NCBI RefSeq assembly: GCF_001719045.1
Contig: NZ_CP015423.1
Coordinates: 372,001 to 436,000, forward strand
From: Paenibacillus polymyxa
GTDB lineage: Bacteria; Bacillota; Bacilli; Paenibacillales; Paenibacillaceae
DNA length: 64,000 nucleotides
Direction of reading: 5' to 3'
This document shows, one piece after another, positions 1 through 8,704 of the stretch. How positions within the stretch are numbered: position 1 is the stretch's first letter; each line of letters starts with the position of its first letter. Position numbers and translations under genes: made by a program. The notes under the pieces are model-generated. The model worked only from the letters and a program-made list of their open reading frames with translations. It was not told the DNA's origin and made no database searches.

Positions 1-476
1 TTTCCAGACTTGGGAGGTGTAAATTCCCCGTTTCCAGACCCGCTACTGCGGGTATATAATTTTACGGACTTGGAGCTGCTGTCCCATTTTACGTCCAGTC
101 CCATTTGCTCGCCGATAAAACGAAGCGGTACAAGGGCATAATTGGAACGCAGCAGAGGCGAAGCATCCAGACTAAGGTCGCTTCCATTGACAGTCGCCGT
201 CTTACTTCCGATTATCATTCGGATCGAGGTACTGTCTTTCTCAATCGTTATGGTTCGCGCCTGCTGCTTCCATGTCACGTCATATCCCAAATTTTCAGAA
301 ATTACGCGTAGCGGGACCATTGTACTTCCGCCAATTACTTGTGCCTTAGCACCACTAGGGACACTTAACTGTTGATCGTCGAGATAGATTTGTGTTCCAC
401 TCGAAGCCGCATGTCCATAACCCGGAACCGCCCACATGAAGACAAATAATAACAATAAAAAACCAAATTTCTTCAT
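1..476 (-). CDS. Secreted copper-amine-oxidase-N-like (stalk) domain protein, partial
   Basis: The gene runs off the left edge, so only about 158 N-terminal residues are visible. It starts at ATG 474-476 with a GGAAGGGTGA ribosome site just upstream. A signal peptide (MKKFGFLLLLFVFMWAVPGYGHA) region covers about residues 1-23. It is followed by two stalk repeats of the copper amine oxidase N-terminal type, with the typical MVPLRVISENLGYDVTW and LVPLRFIGEQMGLDVKW segments. The layout and wording closely match the N-terminus of the amidase gene at 771-2345, so this is a tandem paralogue. The catalytic part, if any, lies outside the window. Role in the cell wall is inferred from the paralogue only. 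Confidence 0.75.
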   Translation of the reverse strand, partial: MKKFGFLLLLFVFMWAVPGYGHAASSGTQIYLDDQQLSVPSGAKAQVIGGSTMVPLRVISENLGYDVTWKQQARTITIEKDSTSIRMIIGSKTATVNGSDLSLDASPLLRSNYALVPLRFIGEQMGLDVKWDSSSKSVKLYTRSSGSGNGEFTPPKSG

Positions 477-694
477 TCGTCACCCTTCCATTCATAATTT
501 TTTTGCCACATGCTCCGGTGCGGCGACCTGATATACGCGCTTATGTAATATCAGACAACCTTTTAGACGTTATCTCACACCAAAAGTTGCGAATATATTC
601 CATCATAACAGAAATATACGTGCCAAAGAACTATTTTTGTCGAATTTTGACTAAAAATATAGATCATTCGTTTTCCGTCAAAAGTCACAGCTAA

Positions 695-757
695 AAAAAC
701 TAAAAAAGCTACTTTTCACCCCCATGAATTTTCATTAAAAGGTGGAAAGTAGCTTTT
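695..757 (-). terminator. Rho-independent terminator after the amidase gene
   Basis: A 17-base stem (704-720 with 741-757, one G-T wobble) reads AAAAGCTACTTTCCACC on the minus strand. It is followed by a T-rich tract, 14 bases past the amidase stop. The rest of 477-770 shows no gene. Confidence 0.85.
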
Positions 758-770
758 ATTGCTAACATCC

Positions 771-2345
771 TTAGTTAAGTGATTCAGTTGCTCCTGTGCC
801 CGTTCCAAGATACTCCTTCAACCCATCGACAATACCTTCGGCAATCTTCTCCTGTGTTTCTTCTGAAAACATGGCTGCTTCATTGGACAGATTACTAAGG
901 TAGCCACATTCCAGCAATACAGCAGGCATTTGTGATTTTCTCGTCACTGCATGGTTTGCCACCCTGATGCCATTATCCTTAAATCCGGTAGCCGCTACAA
1001 GATATTTATGCATCGTCTTTGCCAGTGCCAAACTGTCCTGACGTGCATAATAGGTTTCAGAGCCATTGGTTTTTCCTTTATCTGAAGCTTGCATACTATT
1101 ACCATGAATAGATACAAACACGCTTGCCTGCTGACTATTAGCGAGTTGTGGTCGTTCATCCAACGTGGGATACGTATCTCCATTGCGAGTCAATACGATT
1201 TGAATGTCAGGATCATTTTGCAGAAGCTGCTCGACTTTTAACGCTACCGCCAATGTAAATTCCTTTTCATGTCGCCCAGTCACACTACCTGCTCCAGGGT
1301 CTTTGCCACCATGTCCGGGATCAATGACGACGATTCGCCGTCCTTCGACATTCGTTGGTGTTACCGCTACTGGATTCACACTATGCTCACGCAATTGAAG
1401 GGTGATATCGCCTAGGCCATTGGTTGATAGATCGTAATCACGTGCTTGATTTAAAGCAATGACAATGCGTACGCCCCCATTCGGTCCATCTGTCGGAGCA
1501 AATCTAATTTCCTGCACATCCTCACTGTTACTATTCGTCAGCGCCCGCGTACCATCCTTACGAATCGGGAAGGGCTGAAGAAAATCAGTCGCCAGTGAAG
1601 CTTCCGGTAAATCTACAACAATAAGGTCAGCCTCCGTCATTTGGGATACTTTAGGGGTAACATCTTTGTTCAAAGAAATCTTTAACGTTTCACCCTCAAA
1701 AGTAATATTTTGTACAAGCAACGCATTCGCTGCGGTCTGTTCTGTATTCTGCTGCTTGGATGGTGAAGATGTAGCTTCAGTATGCTTGTCTGCTTCAACT
1801 GGGGTTATTGTCGTCGCTGTTGCTGAAGACGTTTTATTGGTGCTAGTTGTACTCTGTGTTGACGTTTGCGACGATGGTTGGGATTGAGACTGTTTATTCG
1901 CTTGTTGAGTTGCAGCCTTTTGACTGAGATTTACGGATTTACTTTTATTATTCCAATCTACTTTCAGCCCCATTTGCTCCCCAACAAAACGCAATGGAAC
2001 CATGGTCGAATTGCCCCGAAGTACAGGAGGCGCATCCAGACTTACTGTTTTTCCATTCACATCAGCCGATGTACGGCCTACATACATAGACATATCGGTA
2101 CTGTTTTTTTGGATTGAGATTTTATAGGCTTGTGGTTCCCACTTGAATTGATACCCCAGCTGCTCCCCAACCACCCGGAGCGGTACCATGATTTTTCCAT
2201 TGACCATTTCAGGTTTGGCATCCGCAGGCGCTTCCACTCTTTTGCCATCCAAAAACAAATCTGCTCCAGCCGCATTCACATGAGGGGAGGACGGCCATAA
2301 CCAAATCAAGATAGCCGCTAGTATCACCCAACCATATTTCTTCAT
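771..2345 (-). CDS. N-acetylmuramoyl-L-alanine amidase with stalk and AMIN domains
   Basis: A secreted peptidoglycan hydrolase predicted to cut the bond between MurNAc and L-alanine. From the N-terminus it has a signal peptide (about 1-26), two stalk repeats, a Ser/Thr/Gln-rich linker (about 140-205), an AMIN-like domain (about 210-320) and a C-terminal Amidase_3 domain (about 340-515). The zinc/catalytic motifs are visible: VIDPGHGGKDPG, HEKEF, VSIHGN and the LLECGYLSN glutamate. I chose ATG 2345 over ATG 2351 because the AGGGG ribosome site is only one base from the upstream ATG but about seven from this one. Length is 524 residues. It ends in its own terminator and has a paralogue next door. 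Confidence 0.93.
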   Translation of the reverse strand: MKKYGWVILAAILIWLWPSSPHVNAAGADLFLDGKRVEAPADAKPEMVNGKIMVPLRVVGEQLGYQFKWEPQAYKISIQKNSTDMSMYVGRTSADVNGKTVSLDAPPVLRGNSTMVPLRFVGEQMGLKVDWNNKSKSVNLSQKAATQQANKQSQSQPSSQTSTQSTTSTNKTSSATATTITPVEADKHTEATSSPSKQQNTEQTAANALLVQNITFEGETLKISLNKDVTPKVSQMTEADLIVVDLPEASLATDFLQPFPIRKDGTRALTNSNSEDVQEIRFAPTDGPNGGVRIVIALNQARDYDLSTNGLGDITLQLREHSVNPVAVTPTNVEGRRIVVIDPGHGGKDPGAGSVTGRHEKEFTLAVALKVEQLLQNDPDIQIVLTRNGDTYPTLDERPQLANSQQASVFVSIHGNSMQASDKGKTNGSETYYARQDSLALAKTMHKYLVAATGFKDNGIRVANHAVTRKSQMPAVLLECGYLSNLSNEAAMFSEETQEKIAEGIVDGLKEYLGTGTGATESLN

Positions 2346-2476
2346 CCTCATTCCCCTAACTTATATATGTATTTTTTGGTATTTCTCACAGACACAGTCC
2401 TTCAACCAATTTACATTTACAATACCATGCTGAGTCGAACCGTCAACCCCTTATTTTCCAATTTATTGTTTGAGCA

Positions 2477-2518
2477 TAATAAAAGCCCGCAGGCAAAAGA
2501 ATTGCCAGTACGGGCTTT
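2477..2518 (-). terminator. Terminator downstream of leuCD
   Basis: The inverted repeat AAAGCCCG...CGGGCTTT, extended by GGCAA/TTGCC, lies about 60 bases past the leuD stop. On the minus strand it is followed by TTTTATTATG. The remaining bases up to 2577 hold no gene. Confidence 0.85.
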
Positions 2519-2577
2519 CTGTCTAACAAATGAGCAAGCTATATGGCTTCGTATTGATACTGAACTGGGAAATATGA

Positions 2578-3180
2578 TTATGCGCCTTGTTTCGCAGCGC
2601 GTCTTTGTTCATACGCCAGAATTTCAGATTCATGCTGGAGTGTCAGGCCAATATCGTCCAAGCCTTGTAGCAGGAACTGACGGCGATGTTCATCCAGATC
2701 GAATTCAATTTTCAGACCATAGTCGTCAGTGATTGTTTTTTCATTCAGGTCTACGTTCAATTGGTAGTTAACATGCTGCGCCGTACGCTGAAACAATTCC
2801 TCTACTTGCTCTTCAGATAGCTTGATCGGCAATATACCGTTTTTGAAACAGTTATTATAGAAGATATCTGCATAAGACGGCGCAATTACGCAACGAAACC
2901 CATAGTCCATAATCGCCCAGGGCGCATGCTCACGTGAGGAGCCGCAGCCAAAGTTAGCGCGAGAGATCAGCACAGACGCTCCTGCATAACGAGGCTTGTT
3001 GGGCTCAAATTCAGGATTGACATTGCCGGCTTCATCAAACCGCCACTCGTAGAACAGAAACTGTCCAAAGCCCGTACGTTCAATTCGTTTCAAAAACTGC
3101 TTAGGTATGATAGCATCTGTGTCCACGTTTACCCGATCCACAGGGGCTACAATTCCTTTTAATGTTGTGAAAGCTTCCAT
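2578..3180 (-). CDS. leuD: 3-isopropylmalate dehydratase small subunit
   Basis: LeuD joins LeuC to isomerise 2-isopropylmalate to 3-isopropylmalate in leucine synthesis in the cytoplasm. The 200-residue length is normal for the family. Recognisable segments are [15 protein letters not shown] near the N-terminus, [13 protein letters not shown] in the swivelling domain, and [12 protein letters not shown] start at ATG 3178-3180, which has a perfect AGGAGG eight bases upstream; the longer frame to 3234 has no such site. It lies 20 bases after leuC and shares its transcript, ending at the hairpin at 2477-2518. Confidence 0.97.
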   Translation of the reverse strand: MEAFTTLKGIVAPVDRVNVDTDAIIPKQFLKRIERTGFGQFLFYEWRFDEAGNVNPEFEPNKPRYAGASVLISRANFGCGSSREHAPWAIMDYGFRCVIAPSYADIFYNNCFKNGILPIKLSEEQVEELFQRTAQHVNYQLNVDLNEKTITDDYGLKIEFDLDEHRRQFLLQGLDDIGLTLQHESEILAYEQRRAAKQGA

Positions 3181-3200
3181 CGTAATTCCTCCTCTGTATC

Positions 3201-4628
3201 CTAGCGGACTACTTCTTCCTGCTTGAATTTCCAATCCCGTACATCAACAAAATGTCCATGAATCGCCGCAGCGGCTGCCATTGCTGGAGATACCAGATGA
3301 GTCCGTCCTCCGCGTCCCTGACGACCTTCAAAGTTACGATTAGAAGTCGAAGCACAACGCTGTCCCGGTTGTAGTACGTCTGGATTCATCGCAAGACACA
3401 TACTGCATCCCGCTTCACGCCACTCAAATCCTGCTTCTTTAAAAATGACGTCCAGTCCTTCTTCTTCAGCCTGAATTTTCACACGACCCGAACCTGGTAC
3501 GACGATGGCCGTTACTTTGTCAGAAACCTTGTAACCTTTGGCAACCTCAGCGGCTGCACGCAAATCTTCAATTCGCCCGTTGGTGCAGGAGCCGATAAAC
3601 ACATAATCAATCGCAATATCCGTGATCGGAGTACCTGGCTTCAAATCCATATATTCAAGCGCTTTTTCAGCCGCTTTACGTTCGTTTTCGGTTGGCAGTT
3701 CTGCCGGAATCGGTACGGTTGAGGAAATATCTGTACCCATTCCCGGGCTAGTGCCCCAGGTTACTTGCGGAATCAAAGCATCTACATCAAACTCCAGCAC
3801 GACATCAAACTCAGCACCTTCATCTGTGACAAGCTCTTTCCACTCAGCAACCGCTTGCTCAAAAGCAGCTCCTTGTGCTACATGTTGACGTCCACGCAAG
3901 TAGTTGAAGGTGGTTTCGTCCGGTGCAATCATTCCTGCTCTGGCTCCGCCTTCAATGGACATGTTACACACAGTCATGCGCTCTTCCATGCTCAATTCGC
4001 GGATAGATTCACCTGTGTACTCAATAACATAACCTGTAGCGAAATCTGTACCGTATTTGGCGATGACACCCAAAATCATGTCCTTTGCTGTCACACCAGG
4101 TTTGCGGCGGCCTACAAAGCGAACTTCCATCGTTTTGGCTTTGGCTTGCTGGAGACATTGTGTTGCCATTACGTGCTCTACCTCACTGGTTCCGATACCA
4201 AAAGCAAGCGCTCCGAACGCCCCATGTGTGGAGGTATGGCTATCACCACAAACAATCGTTTTGCCCGGATGAGTCAGACCAAGTTCAGGTCCCATAACGT
4301 GAACGACACCTTGATCAACCGTATCCAGATCATACAGTGTGACACCGAAATCACGGCAATTTTGAGTTAATGTATCGATCTGCTGCTTGGAAATCGGGTC
4401 CGTAATATTGTAACGGTCCTTAGTCGGTACGTTATGGTCCATCGTTGCAAACGTAAGCTCTGGACGACGCACCTGACGGCCGCTAAGACGTAATCCTTCA
4501 AACGCCTGTGGCGATGTTACCTCATGTACGAGGTGAAGATCAATGTACAAAATACTCGGCTTACCCGCTTCCTGATAGATGACATGGTTATCCCAAATTT
4601 TCTCGAACATGGTCTTTTTACTCATCAT
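3201..4628 (-). CDS. leuC: 3-isopropylmalate dehydratase large subunit
   Basis: An aconitase-family [4Fe-4S] enzyme of leucine biosynthesis, 475 residues, the usual size. The cluster cysteines appear in [13 protein letters not shown] and [12 protein letters not shown]. Other conserved parts are [28 protein letters not shown] and NRNFEGRQG. Two adjacent ATGs (4628 and 4625) both lie near an AGGGGTG site; either may be used. The rest of the leucine/isoleucine genes are not in this window. The leader upstream shows no T-box. Confidence 0.97.
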   Translation of the reverse strand: MMSKKTMFEKIWDNHVIYQEAGKPSILYIDLHLVHEVTSPQAFEGLRLSGRQVRRPELTFATMDHNVPTKDRYNITDPISKQQIDTLTQNCRDFGVTLYDLDTVDQGVVHVMGPELGLTHPGKTIVCGDSHTSTHGAFGALAFGIGTSEVEHVMATQCLQQAKAKTMEVRFVGRRKPGVTAKDMILGVIAKYGTDFATGYVIEYTGESIRELSMEERMTVCNMSIEGGARAGMIAPDETTFNYLRGRQHVAQGAAFEQAVAEWKELVTDEGAEFDVVLEFDVDALIPQVTWGTSPGMGTDISSTVPIPAELPTENERKAAEKALEYMDLKPGTPITDIAIDYVFIGSCTNGRIEDLRAAAEVAKGYKVSDKVTAIVVPGSGRVKIQAEEEGLDVIFKEAGFEWREAGCSMCLAMNPDVLQPGQRCASTSNRNFEGRQGRGGRTHLVSPAMAAAAAIHGHFVDVRDWKFKQEEVVR

Positions 4629-4982
4629 TATTCACCCCTGTGTTTTTCGAACCTAGTGGAGAGAAGCTAACGGCTCTCTCTTGAATGTCAACAATATACC
4701 ACGGGATGTTTGATTGGTCTAAGATATGATATCTATAGAAGTGATAGGTTAAGGCTATAAGGCTGGAGAAGGTGAATATAGGCGGTTCATTGCACTGTTT
4801 CTCTATCAGCTCTTAATTAGTAAAAACATTCGACTAAAATTCGAAGGTTAAAAAAGGGTTATACAAATGGATGAATACGATGAACTCTGGGTCCTTTCTA
4901 AGGTACGCCAGTTATTACATTAAGAATTTGTGTGAATATTCATACTGTGAAAGCTGAATCAGTTATATATTTTCAGATATTG

Positions 4983-5012
4983 TTGACAAAATAAGGAATA
5001 AACTTGTACAAT
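4983..5012 (+). promoter_or_regulatory. Strong SigA-type promoter
   Basis: TTGACA at 4983-4988, an 18-base spacer, and TACAAT at 5007-5012. It points toward the flavoprotein gene, whose start is 325 bases downstream, with a terminator-like hairpin in between. Confidence 0.7.
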
Positions 5013-5018
5013 CAGGAA

Positions 5019-5113
5019 AATATTTTGTTTAGATTCCATTCCTCGTCGGTAACAAGAATATTGTAACTCGTAATAAGAATCATCTTAGCAATTGCTATAA
5101 TGGTTCTTTTTTT
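5019..5113 (+). ncRNA. Candidate short RNA or attenuated leader
   Basis: Transcription from the promoter at 4983-5012 would begin near 5019 and meet a terminator at 5075-5113, giving an RNA of about 95 bases. No ORF with a ribosome site fits inside. It could be an independent small RNA or a leader that stops early before the flavoprotein gene. No known riboswitch motif was recognised. This rests only on promoter and terminator signals. Confidence 0.35.
5075..5113 (+). terminator. Terminator-like hairpin with U tract
   Basis: AAGAATCAT pairs with ATGGTTCTT around an inner palindrome TAGCAATTGCTA, followed by a run of seven or more T. It lies 220 bases before the flavoprotein start. Confidence 0.65.
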
Positions 5114-5337
5114 CCTCTACTTTTGCAAAACTGTTTGTATTTGATTTTGTTAGCTCTTAATAACTATATAAAGTATAAAACGAAATATAGTTGTATAATT
5201 TGATATAAATAACAGGTAATTAACAAGAAAGCAAGAATTTTATAAATATCATCCTGATGCGTTTTGTTGCAAAAAAATAGAGAACCGACTACGAGATTCA
5301 GCCGAAGATAACATTCACATCCTAAAAAGGAGTTGGA

Positions 5338-6816
5338 ATGATGAAACAAAATGGAATATCCGTTGAACACTACACTCCAATTTTGATTGTCGGTACGGGG
5401 ATCTCAGGGCTTACTGCTGCTTATTATTTGTCAAAAAACAATATCAAGTACACGATTGTAACAAAAAAGAGTGCACCCAAACAAAGCAACTCCTTTCTTT
5501 CAGCAGCAAATACACGTGTTCCCTCAGAGAATGAAATTAATCATATTATTAATCTTACTATTGATAAATGTGGAGCAGATCGATCCGTAATTGAAGCGCT
5601 ATATAGGAATTCCAACATAATTATAAATTTCTTCGAAGAATTGGGTATTTCTTATGAGAAAACATCCTTTGGTATCATGCCTGAATGTATGATTAAATCA
5701 CATGGGGGAAAGAAATTAATCAATTGTTTATTACAACATATTGAACAACCGATGTGTAATAAAATTTTGATACATTTGGAAAAGTACGATCACGGAATTA
5801 TCGCAATATTTTATGACACACAATCAGATCAATTTATCAGAATATATACTAATTATTTGGTATTAGCTACGGGGGGATATGCAGGACAATTCTGTTTCAA
5901 TGATAATTCGCCCGGTTCAACTGGTGAAACGCTAATCTTAGCTAAGAAAATAGGTGCGAGATTAAAGGGGATGTCTACAGTAATGTGTCATCCTTGGTCT
6001 ATATATAACGGAAGACAAATTTTATTAGGCGGGGTTGTATCTTTGAGTCAAGGGAAAATAATAGATGAGGAAGGAGTTCAATTATTAGAAGATGAGTATA
6101 TTTGTGATGCAATTGCCCGAGATGATTACCACGAAATGATTGATGAGATTTTAAAATTCCAACTAGAATGCATCAAACAAAAAAAGGACATGTACTTGGA
6201 TATGAGCCATGCTGATGAAAATGTATTAAATGAAAAATTCAAAACATATGGATTTAGTCCTAAGGTGGTTAAAAATAAAAGAATCAAAATTACACCAACG
6301 ATGCACTATTCTTCAGGAGGAATCGAAATCAATGCTACTGCTGAGGCTATAAACTTGAATCGTGTTTTTGCTACTGGAGAAGCTCAATTTAATGGTGATC
6401 TTGGTATAGGAAGAATTCCTGGGCAAGCATTCGCATCAGGGATCGTTTTTGGTAAATTAATTGTTGACAAAATAGCTAATGAAGGTGTTTTCAATACTCA
6501 ATATCAAACTTCATTTAAAGATCCACCTGAAACGATGCAGCTGTATTCGAAAGAAAATAATGACTTTCCGATTGAAGAGTTTCAGAAAAAGTTGTCAATT
6601 CTAATGATGGATTTGATCGCTTCCAATTCATCCGTTGTTTCTCTATCATTCCATAAAAAGAAAATACAAGAAAGTCAAAATATATTATTAAGTAGAGCAA
6701 GAGGATCAGGAAAACGATACGAGGATATTTTAACATTATTTTTCGGATATTTTGTTGCACTGGAAATTATAGAAGATATTGAAGCAAAGTCAGGCTTGTT
6801 GATTAACCAAAAATAG
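5338..6816 (+). CDS. FAD-dependent oxidoreductase, succinate dehydrogenase/fumarate reductase/L-aspartate oxidase superfamily
   Basis: A 492-residue flavoprotein. The N-terminal dinucleotide-binding motif is LIVGTGISGLTAAYYLS (about 16-32). Further family segments are LVLATGGYAGQF (about 180), PTMHYSSGGI (about 320) and the C-terminal FAD-contacting FATGEAQFNGDLGIGRIPGQAFASGIVFG (about 344-372, cut here by reading two pieces). A normal AAGGAG precedes the ATG. The substrate is unknown: it lacks the full residue set I would expect of NadB and has no iron-sulfur or membrane-anchor partner nearby. The gene is clearly more A+T-rich than the housekeeping genes around it, suggesting transfer. Confidence 0.8.
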   Translation: MMKQNGISVEHYTPILIVGTGISGLTAAYYLSKNNIKYTIVTKKSAPKQSNSFLSAANTRVPSENEINHIINLTIDKCGADRSVIEALYRNSNIIINFFEELGISYEKTSFGIMPECMIKSHGGKKLINCLLQHIEQPMCNKILIHLEKYDHGIIAIFYDTQSDQFIRIYTNYLVLATGGYAGQFCFNDNSPGSTGETLILAKKIGARLKGMSTVMCHPWSIYNGRQILLGGVVSLSQGKIIDEEGVQLLEDEYICDAIARDDYHEMIDEILKFQLECIKQKKDMYLDMSHADENVLNEKFKTYGFSPKVVKNKRIKITPTMHYSSGGIEINATAEAINLNRVFATGEAQFNGDLGIGRIPGQAFASGIVFGKLIVDKIANEGVFNTQYQTSFKDPPETMQLYSKENNDFPIEEFQKKLSILMMDLIASNSSVVSLSFHKKKIQESQNILLSRARGSGKRYEDILTLFFGYFVALEIIEDIEAKSGLLINQK

Positions 6817-6826
6817 GATAAAAAGA

Positions 6827-6880
6827 GTCGCCTTTTCAGCTAATGGTAAGCACAAACCAACCATTCCAAAAAGAGGCGAC
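6827..6880. repeat. Long imperfect hairpin after the flavoprotein gene
   Basis: GTCGCCTTTT (6827-) pairs with AAAAGAGGCGAC (-6880), with an inner AATGGT/ACCATT stem. No U tract follows, so termination is uncertain. The 3' arm contains the only ribosome-site-like bases (AGAGGCGA) of the small ORF at 6885. Confidence 0.5.
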
Positions 6881-6884
6881 CCTC

Positions 6885-7067
6885 ATGAATCAGTCTACTT
6901 TATTTCAGCTGCTCCGACGTGGATCAGGCTTCGTTAAGGGGTATTACCCTACCTTCTCCGGAAAAGCCGCTGAGGTTCCTTTTGTGTGTCTAAAACGTTG
7001 TTTCACCAACTTCTTTAAGGTCGGGAATGGGCCAAACGGCGAACCTTATAGGTTCCTCAGGAACTAA
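6885..7067 (+). CDS. Small ORF of unknown function, possibly a mobile-element remnant
   Basis: A 60-residue frame starting MNQSTLFQLLRRGSGF and ending in GEPYRFLRN. I do not recognise a family. It is basic, has no signal peptide or membrane segment, and follows directly after a long hairpin that overlaps its weak ribosome site. The composition and position between an orphan flavoprotein and other small ORFs suggest a relic, perhaps the 5' end of a transposase, but nothing in the sequence proves this. Confidence 0.25.
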   Translation: MNQSTLFQLLRRGSGFVKGYYPTFSGKAAEVPFVCLKRCFTNFFKVGNGPNGEPYRFLRN

Positions 7068-7115
7068 TGGGGCTATGCTTTAGAAATTAAATCCCTCGGT
7101 GGAGCTTAAGAATCT

Positions 7116-7232
7116 TTATAAATGAATTAATTTCAAGATGATTACCAGCAATATGAACAGTGCCAAGACAGCAGCTATCGATGTCCAAACTCTTCCGGTG
7201 ATTCCCTCGTAGTCTCTTTTCATGTCCCCCAC
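7116..7232 (-). CDS. 38-residue single-pass membrane peptide
   Basis: A frame too short for routine calling. It starts at GTG 7230-7232, eight bases after a perfect GGAGG; an internal ATG (7223) has a poorer site. The peptide begins MGDMKRDYEGITGRVW and then has a hydrophobic stretch TSIAAVLALFILLVIILKL, ending LIHL. It is predicted to span the membrane once with the charged N-terminus outside the bilayer. No family is recognised; it is not an evident type I toxin of the TxpA/BsrG kind. The rest of 6817-7313 holds no other gene. Confidence 0.5.
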   Translation of the reverse strand: MGDMKRDYEGITGRVWTSIAAVLALFILLVIILKLIHL

Positions 7233-7313
7233 ACGTAACGCCTCCTTTATTTTAGGGTACTCCTACTCCATAGGCTATGCGAGGTCTTGATTAAAGGAAG
7301 GGCTTCTTAACAA

Positions 7314-7353
7314 AAAAAGCTCAGTCGACCCATTAAGGTCAGCTGAGCTTTTT
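7314..7353. terminator. Bidirectional-looking terminator
   Basis: AAAAGCTCAG and CTGAGCTTTT form a perfect 10-base stem with an inner GACC/GGTC, flanked by A and T runs on both sides. It lies just past the stop of the minus-strand gene at 7357. Confidence 0.85.
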
Positions 7354-7356
7354 GAT

Positions 7357-8181
7357 TTATTTAGAGTATTCACTTACTTCAAACGTAAGGATACGATCAA
7401 ACAGCATGTAATCCTTGCGGCTGCTGAATGGGCCTTTATTGTTATCGTGCTTATTGATTGCGTATGAAGCTGATCCAGAACCTGCTTGCTTAGCCTCATA
7501 CCATGCAATGAAGTCATTGACCTCTTGCATACTCAAATCAAATTCTTTCTCTAAGCCAGTCGTCATGGTGACTACCAGAATTGCACGATCTCCGTTTGGA
7601 GTTGGTTCCTCTGTGTTTGGAGTTGGTTCCTCTGTTCCTGGATTAGGAGTGGAGCTTGACACTTTAGACATCATCTCTAATTCGCTAAGAGCTAGATACT
7701 GACTTCCATTATTTCCTGTAATATTAATTCTATAATCCTTGTATGAATTAGAATTAGAAAAAGTGAATTTTTTCGGAGTGCTATTTACCCATCCAGTGAT
7801 ATTTGACTGGGTATCTAGCACGTTCCAAGTCATCCCATCATTTGAGCCTTCGAAAGTCCAATTTTTAGGGGCACGGTCAGTTGCCGTTGTCTGTGGATAT
7901 ATAACATATTGCTCAATAACTTCGGGTTTAGGAAAGTCATATCTTAGCCAAGCAGCAGTTGTACTTGATGTCCACGCACTAGCAATAGTAGCAAATTCCT
8001 TGTTAAACGCCTCATATGCGTATGAATATTCATTACTTGCGCTTGCTACTCCAGATGGCAAAATGTTAGTTGTCATATGTGGAACTAGATTTTCTGAATA
8101 CTCTGCTTCGGCTGCAAAAACATTGGATAAGGGAAGAGATAAAAGAACTAAAAATAAAATTGTTATACATGCTTTCTTCAT
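7357..8181 (-). CDS. Secreted discoidin-like (F5/8 type C) domain protein
   Basis: A 274-residue exported protein. ATG 8181 has GGAGG eight bases upstream and opens a clear signal peptide (MKKACITILFLVLLSLPLS... to about residue 24); the longer frame to 8247 lacks a site. Residues about 35-170 resemble a galactose-binding-like/F5/8C fold (WLRYDFPKPEVIEQYVIYP, WTFEGSNDGMTWNVLD, YRINITGNNGSQYLALSELEM). A Pro/Thr/Glu linker with near-identical EEPTPN repeats leads to a C-terminal module (TMTTGLEKEFDLSM ... LTFEVSEYSK) that I recall from other Paenibacillus and Bacillus secreted proteins. A carbohydrate-binding role is inference; no enzyme domain is present. Confidence 0.75.
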   Translation of the reverse strand: MKKACITILFLVLLSLPLSNVFAAEAEYSENLVPHMTTNILPSGVASASNEYSYAYEAFNKEFATIASAWTSSTTAAWLRYDFPKPEVIEQYVIYPQTTATDRAPKNWTFEGSNDGMTWNVLDTQSNITGWVNSTPKKFTFSNSNSYKDYRINITGNNGSQYLALSELEMMSKVSSSTPNPGTEEPTPNTEEPTPNGDRAILVVTMTTGLEKEFDLSMQEVNDFIAWYEAKQAGSGSASYAINKHDNNKGPFSSRKDYMLFDRILTFEVSEYSK

Positions 8182-8305
8182 TAAATAATCCTCCAATAGG
8201 TTTAATAGAACTAAGAATAATTTAATTGAGGAATTGTGTCTAAACATAAACTTGCTAATCTATAAATATAATCTAAATATTTGCATATTTATTTTTTAAT
8301 GGGTA

Positions 8306-8345
8306 TAAAAAAAGACCCTATCGGCTGATAACCAGTAGCGTCTCT
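8306..8345 (-). terminator. Terminator of the decayed nuclease gene
   Basis: AGACCCTA pairs with TAGCGTCT (one mismatch), followed on the minus strand by CTTTTTTTATACCC. It sits right after the pseudogene stop. Confidence 0.6.
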
Positions 8346-8350
8346 CATCC

Positions 8351-8673
8351 TTATTTCACAATAAATCTCACCTTTGTACCATCATTATACTTATTTAACT
8401 GATTACTTACCCAAGATCCTGTTCCCCTGTTGTCACTAAGGGTTATGTATCGGATATCAGCACCTGCGCCATCTTCAGCGCACATCGCCAACGGTCACTC
8501 GTCGCGGTCAAATCACTTTTTTGTAGGAACATCTTTTAAAGACTCTTGCGAGTTTCTTCAGCTCCGTCCCGGTCAATAGTACATACGTCAGAATGGCCGA
8601 CTGCTATAGCATCTTTGATGTGTGCTCCCATTTCTGGATAGCACGAACTCGGAAACTCCAGTGTATACTCAGC
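8351..8673 (-). pseudogene. Decayed NucA/NucB-type deoxyribonuclease
   Basis: Reading the minus strand across frames recovers [14 protein letters not shown], then [35 protein letters not shown], then [21 protein letters not shown] and [17 protein letters not shown] up to VRFIVK and a stop at 8351. This is the conserved core of the secreted NucA/NucB nuclease family. There is one lost base near 8539-8548 (after AEETRK) and two in-frame TGA codons (8513-8515 and 8495-8497, the second replacing the Trp of DEWP). The N-terminal signal region is also broken by stops. The gene cannot make a full product. Confidence 0.8.
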
Positions 8674-8704
8674 TACTGCTTATTGGCTTGCTACCGATGA
8701 TCTA

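Larger units (their letters stand above)
4629..5337. other. Divergent intergenic region between leuC and the flavoprotein gene
   Basis: A 709-base A+T-rich gap without a credible protein gene. On the minus strand near 4695 there is a weak TTAGAC-18-TATATT pair that could drive leuC. On the plus strand there is a strong promoter at 4983-5012 and a hairpin-U-tract at 5075-5113 (listed separately). A loose CodY-like 15-mer (TATTTTCAGATATTG, four mismatches) sits directly before the -35 box at 4968-4982. From 5114 to 5337 I see only A+T-rich sequence and the ribosome site of the next gene. Confidence 0.5.

Noticed and set aside
3765..4370. 201-codon plus-strand frame opposite leuC
   Set aside because: Antisense shadow of leuC without start signals or recognisable protein pattern.
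4968..4982. CodY-like box before the 4983 promoter
   Set aside because: Four mismatches in an A+T-rich region; such matches are expected by chance. Kept only as a remark.
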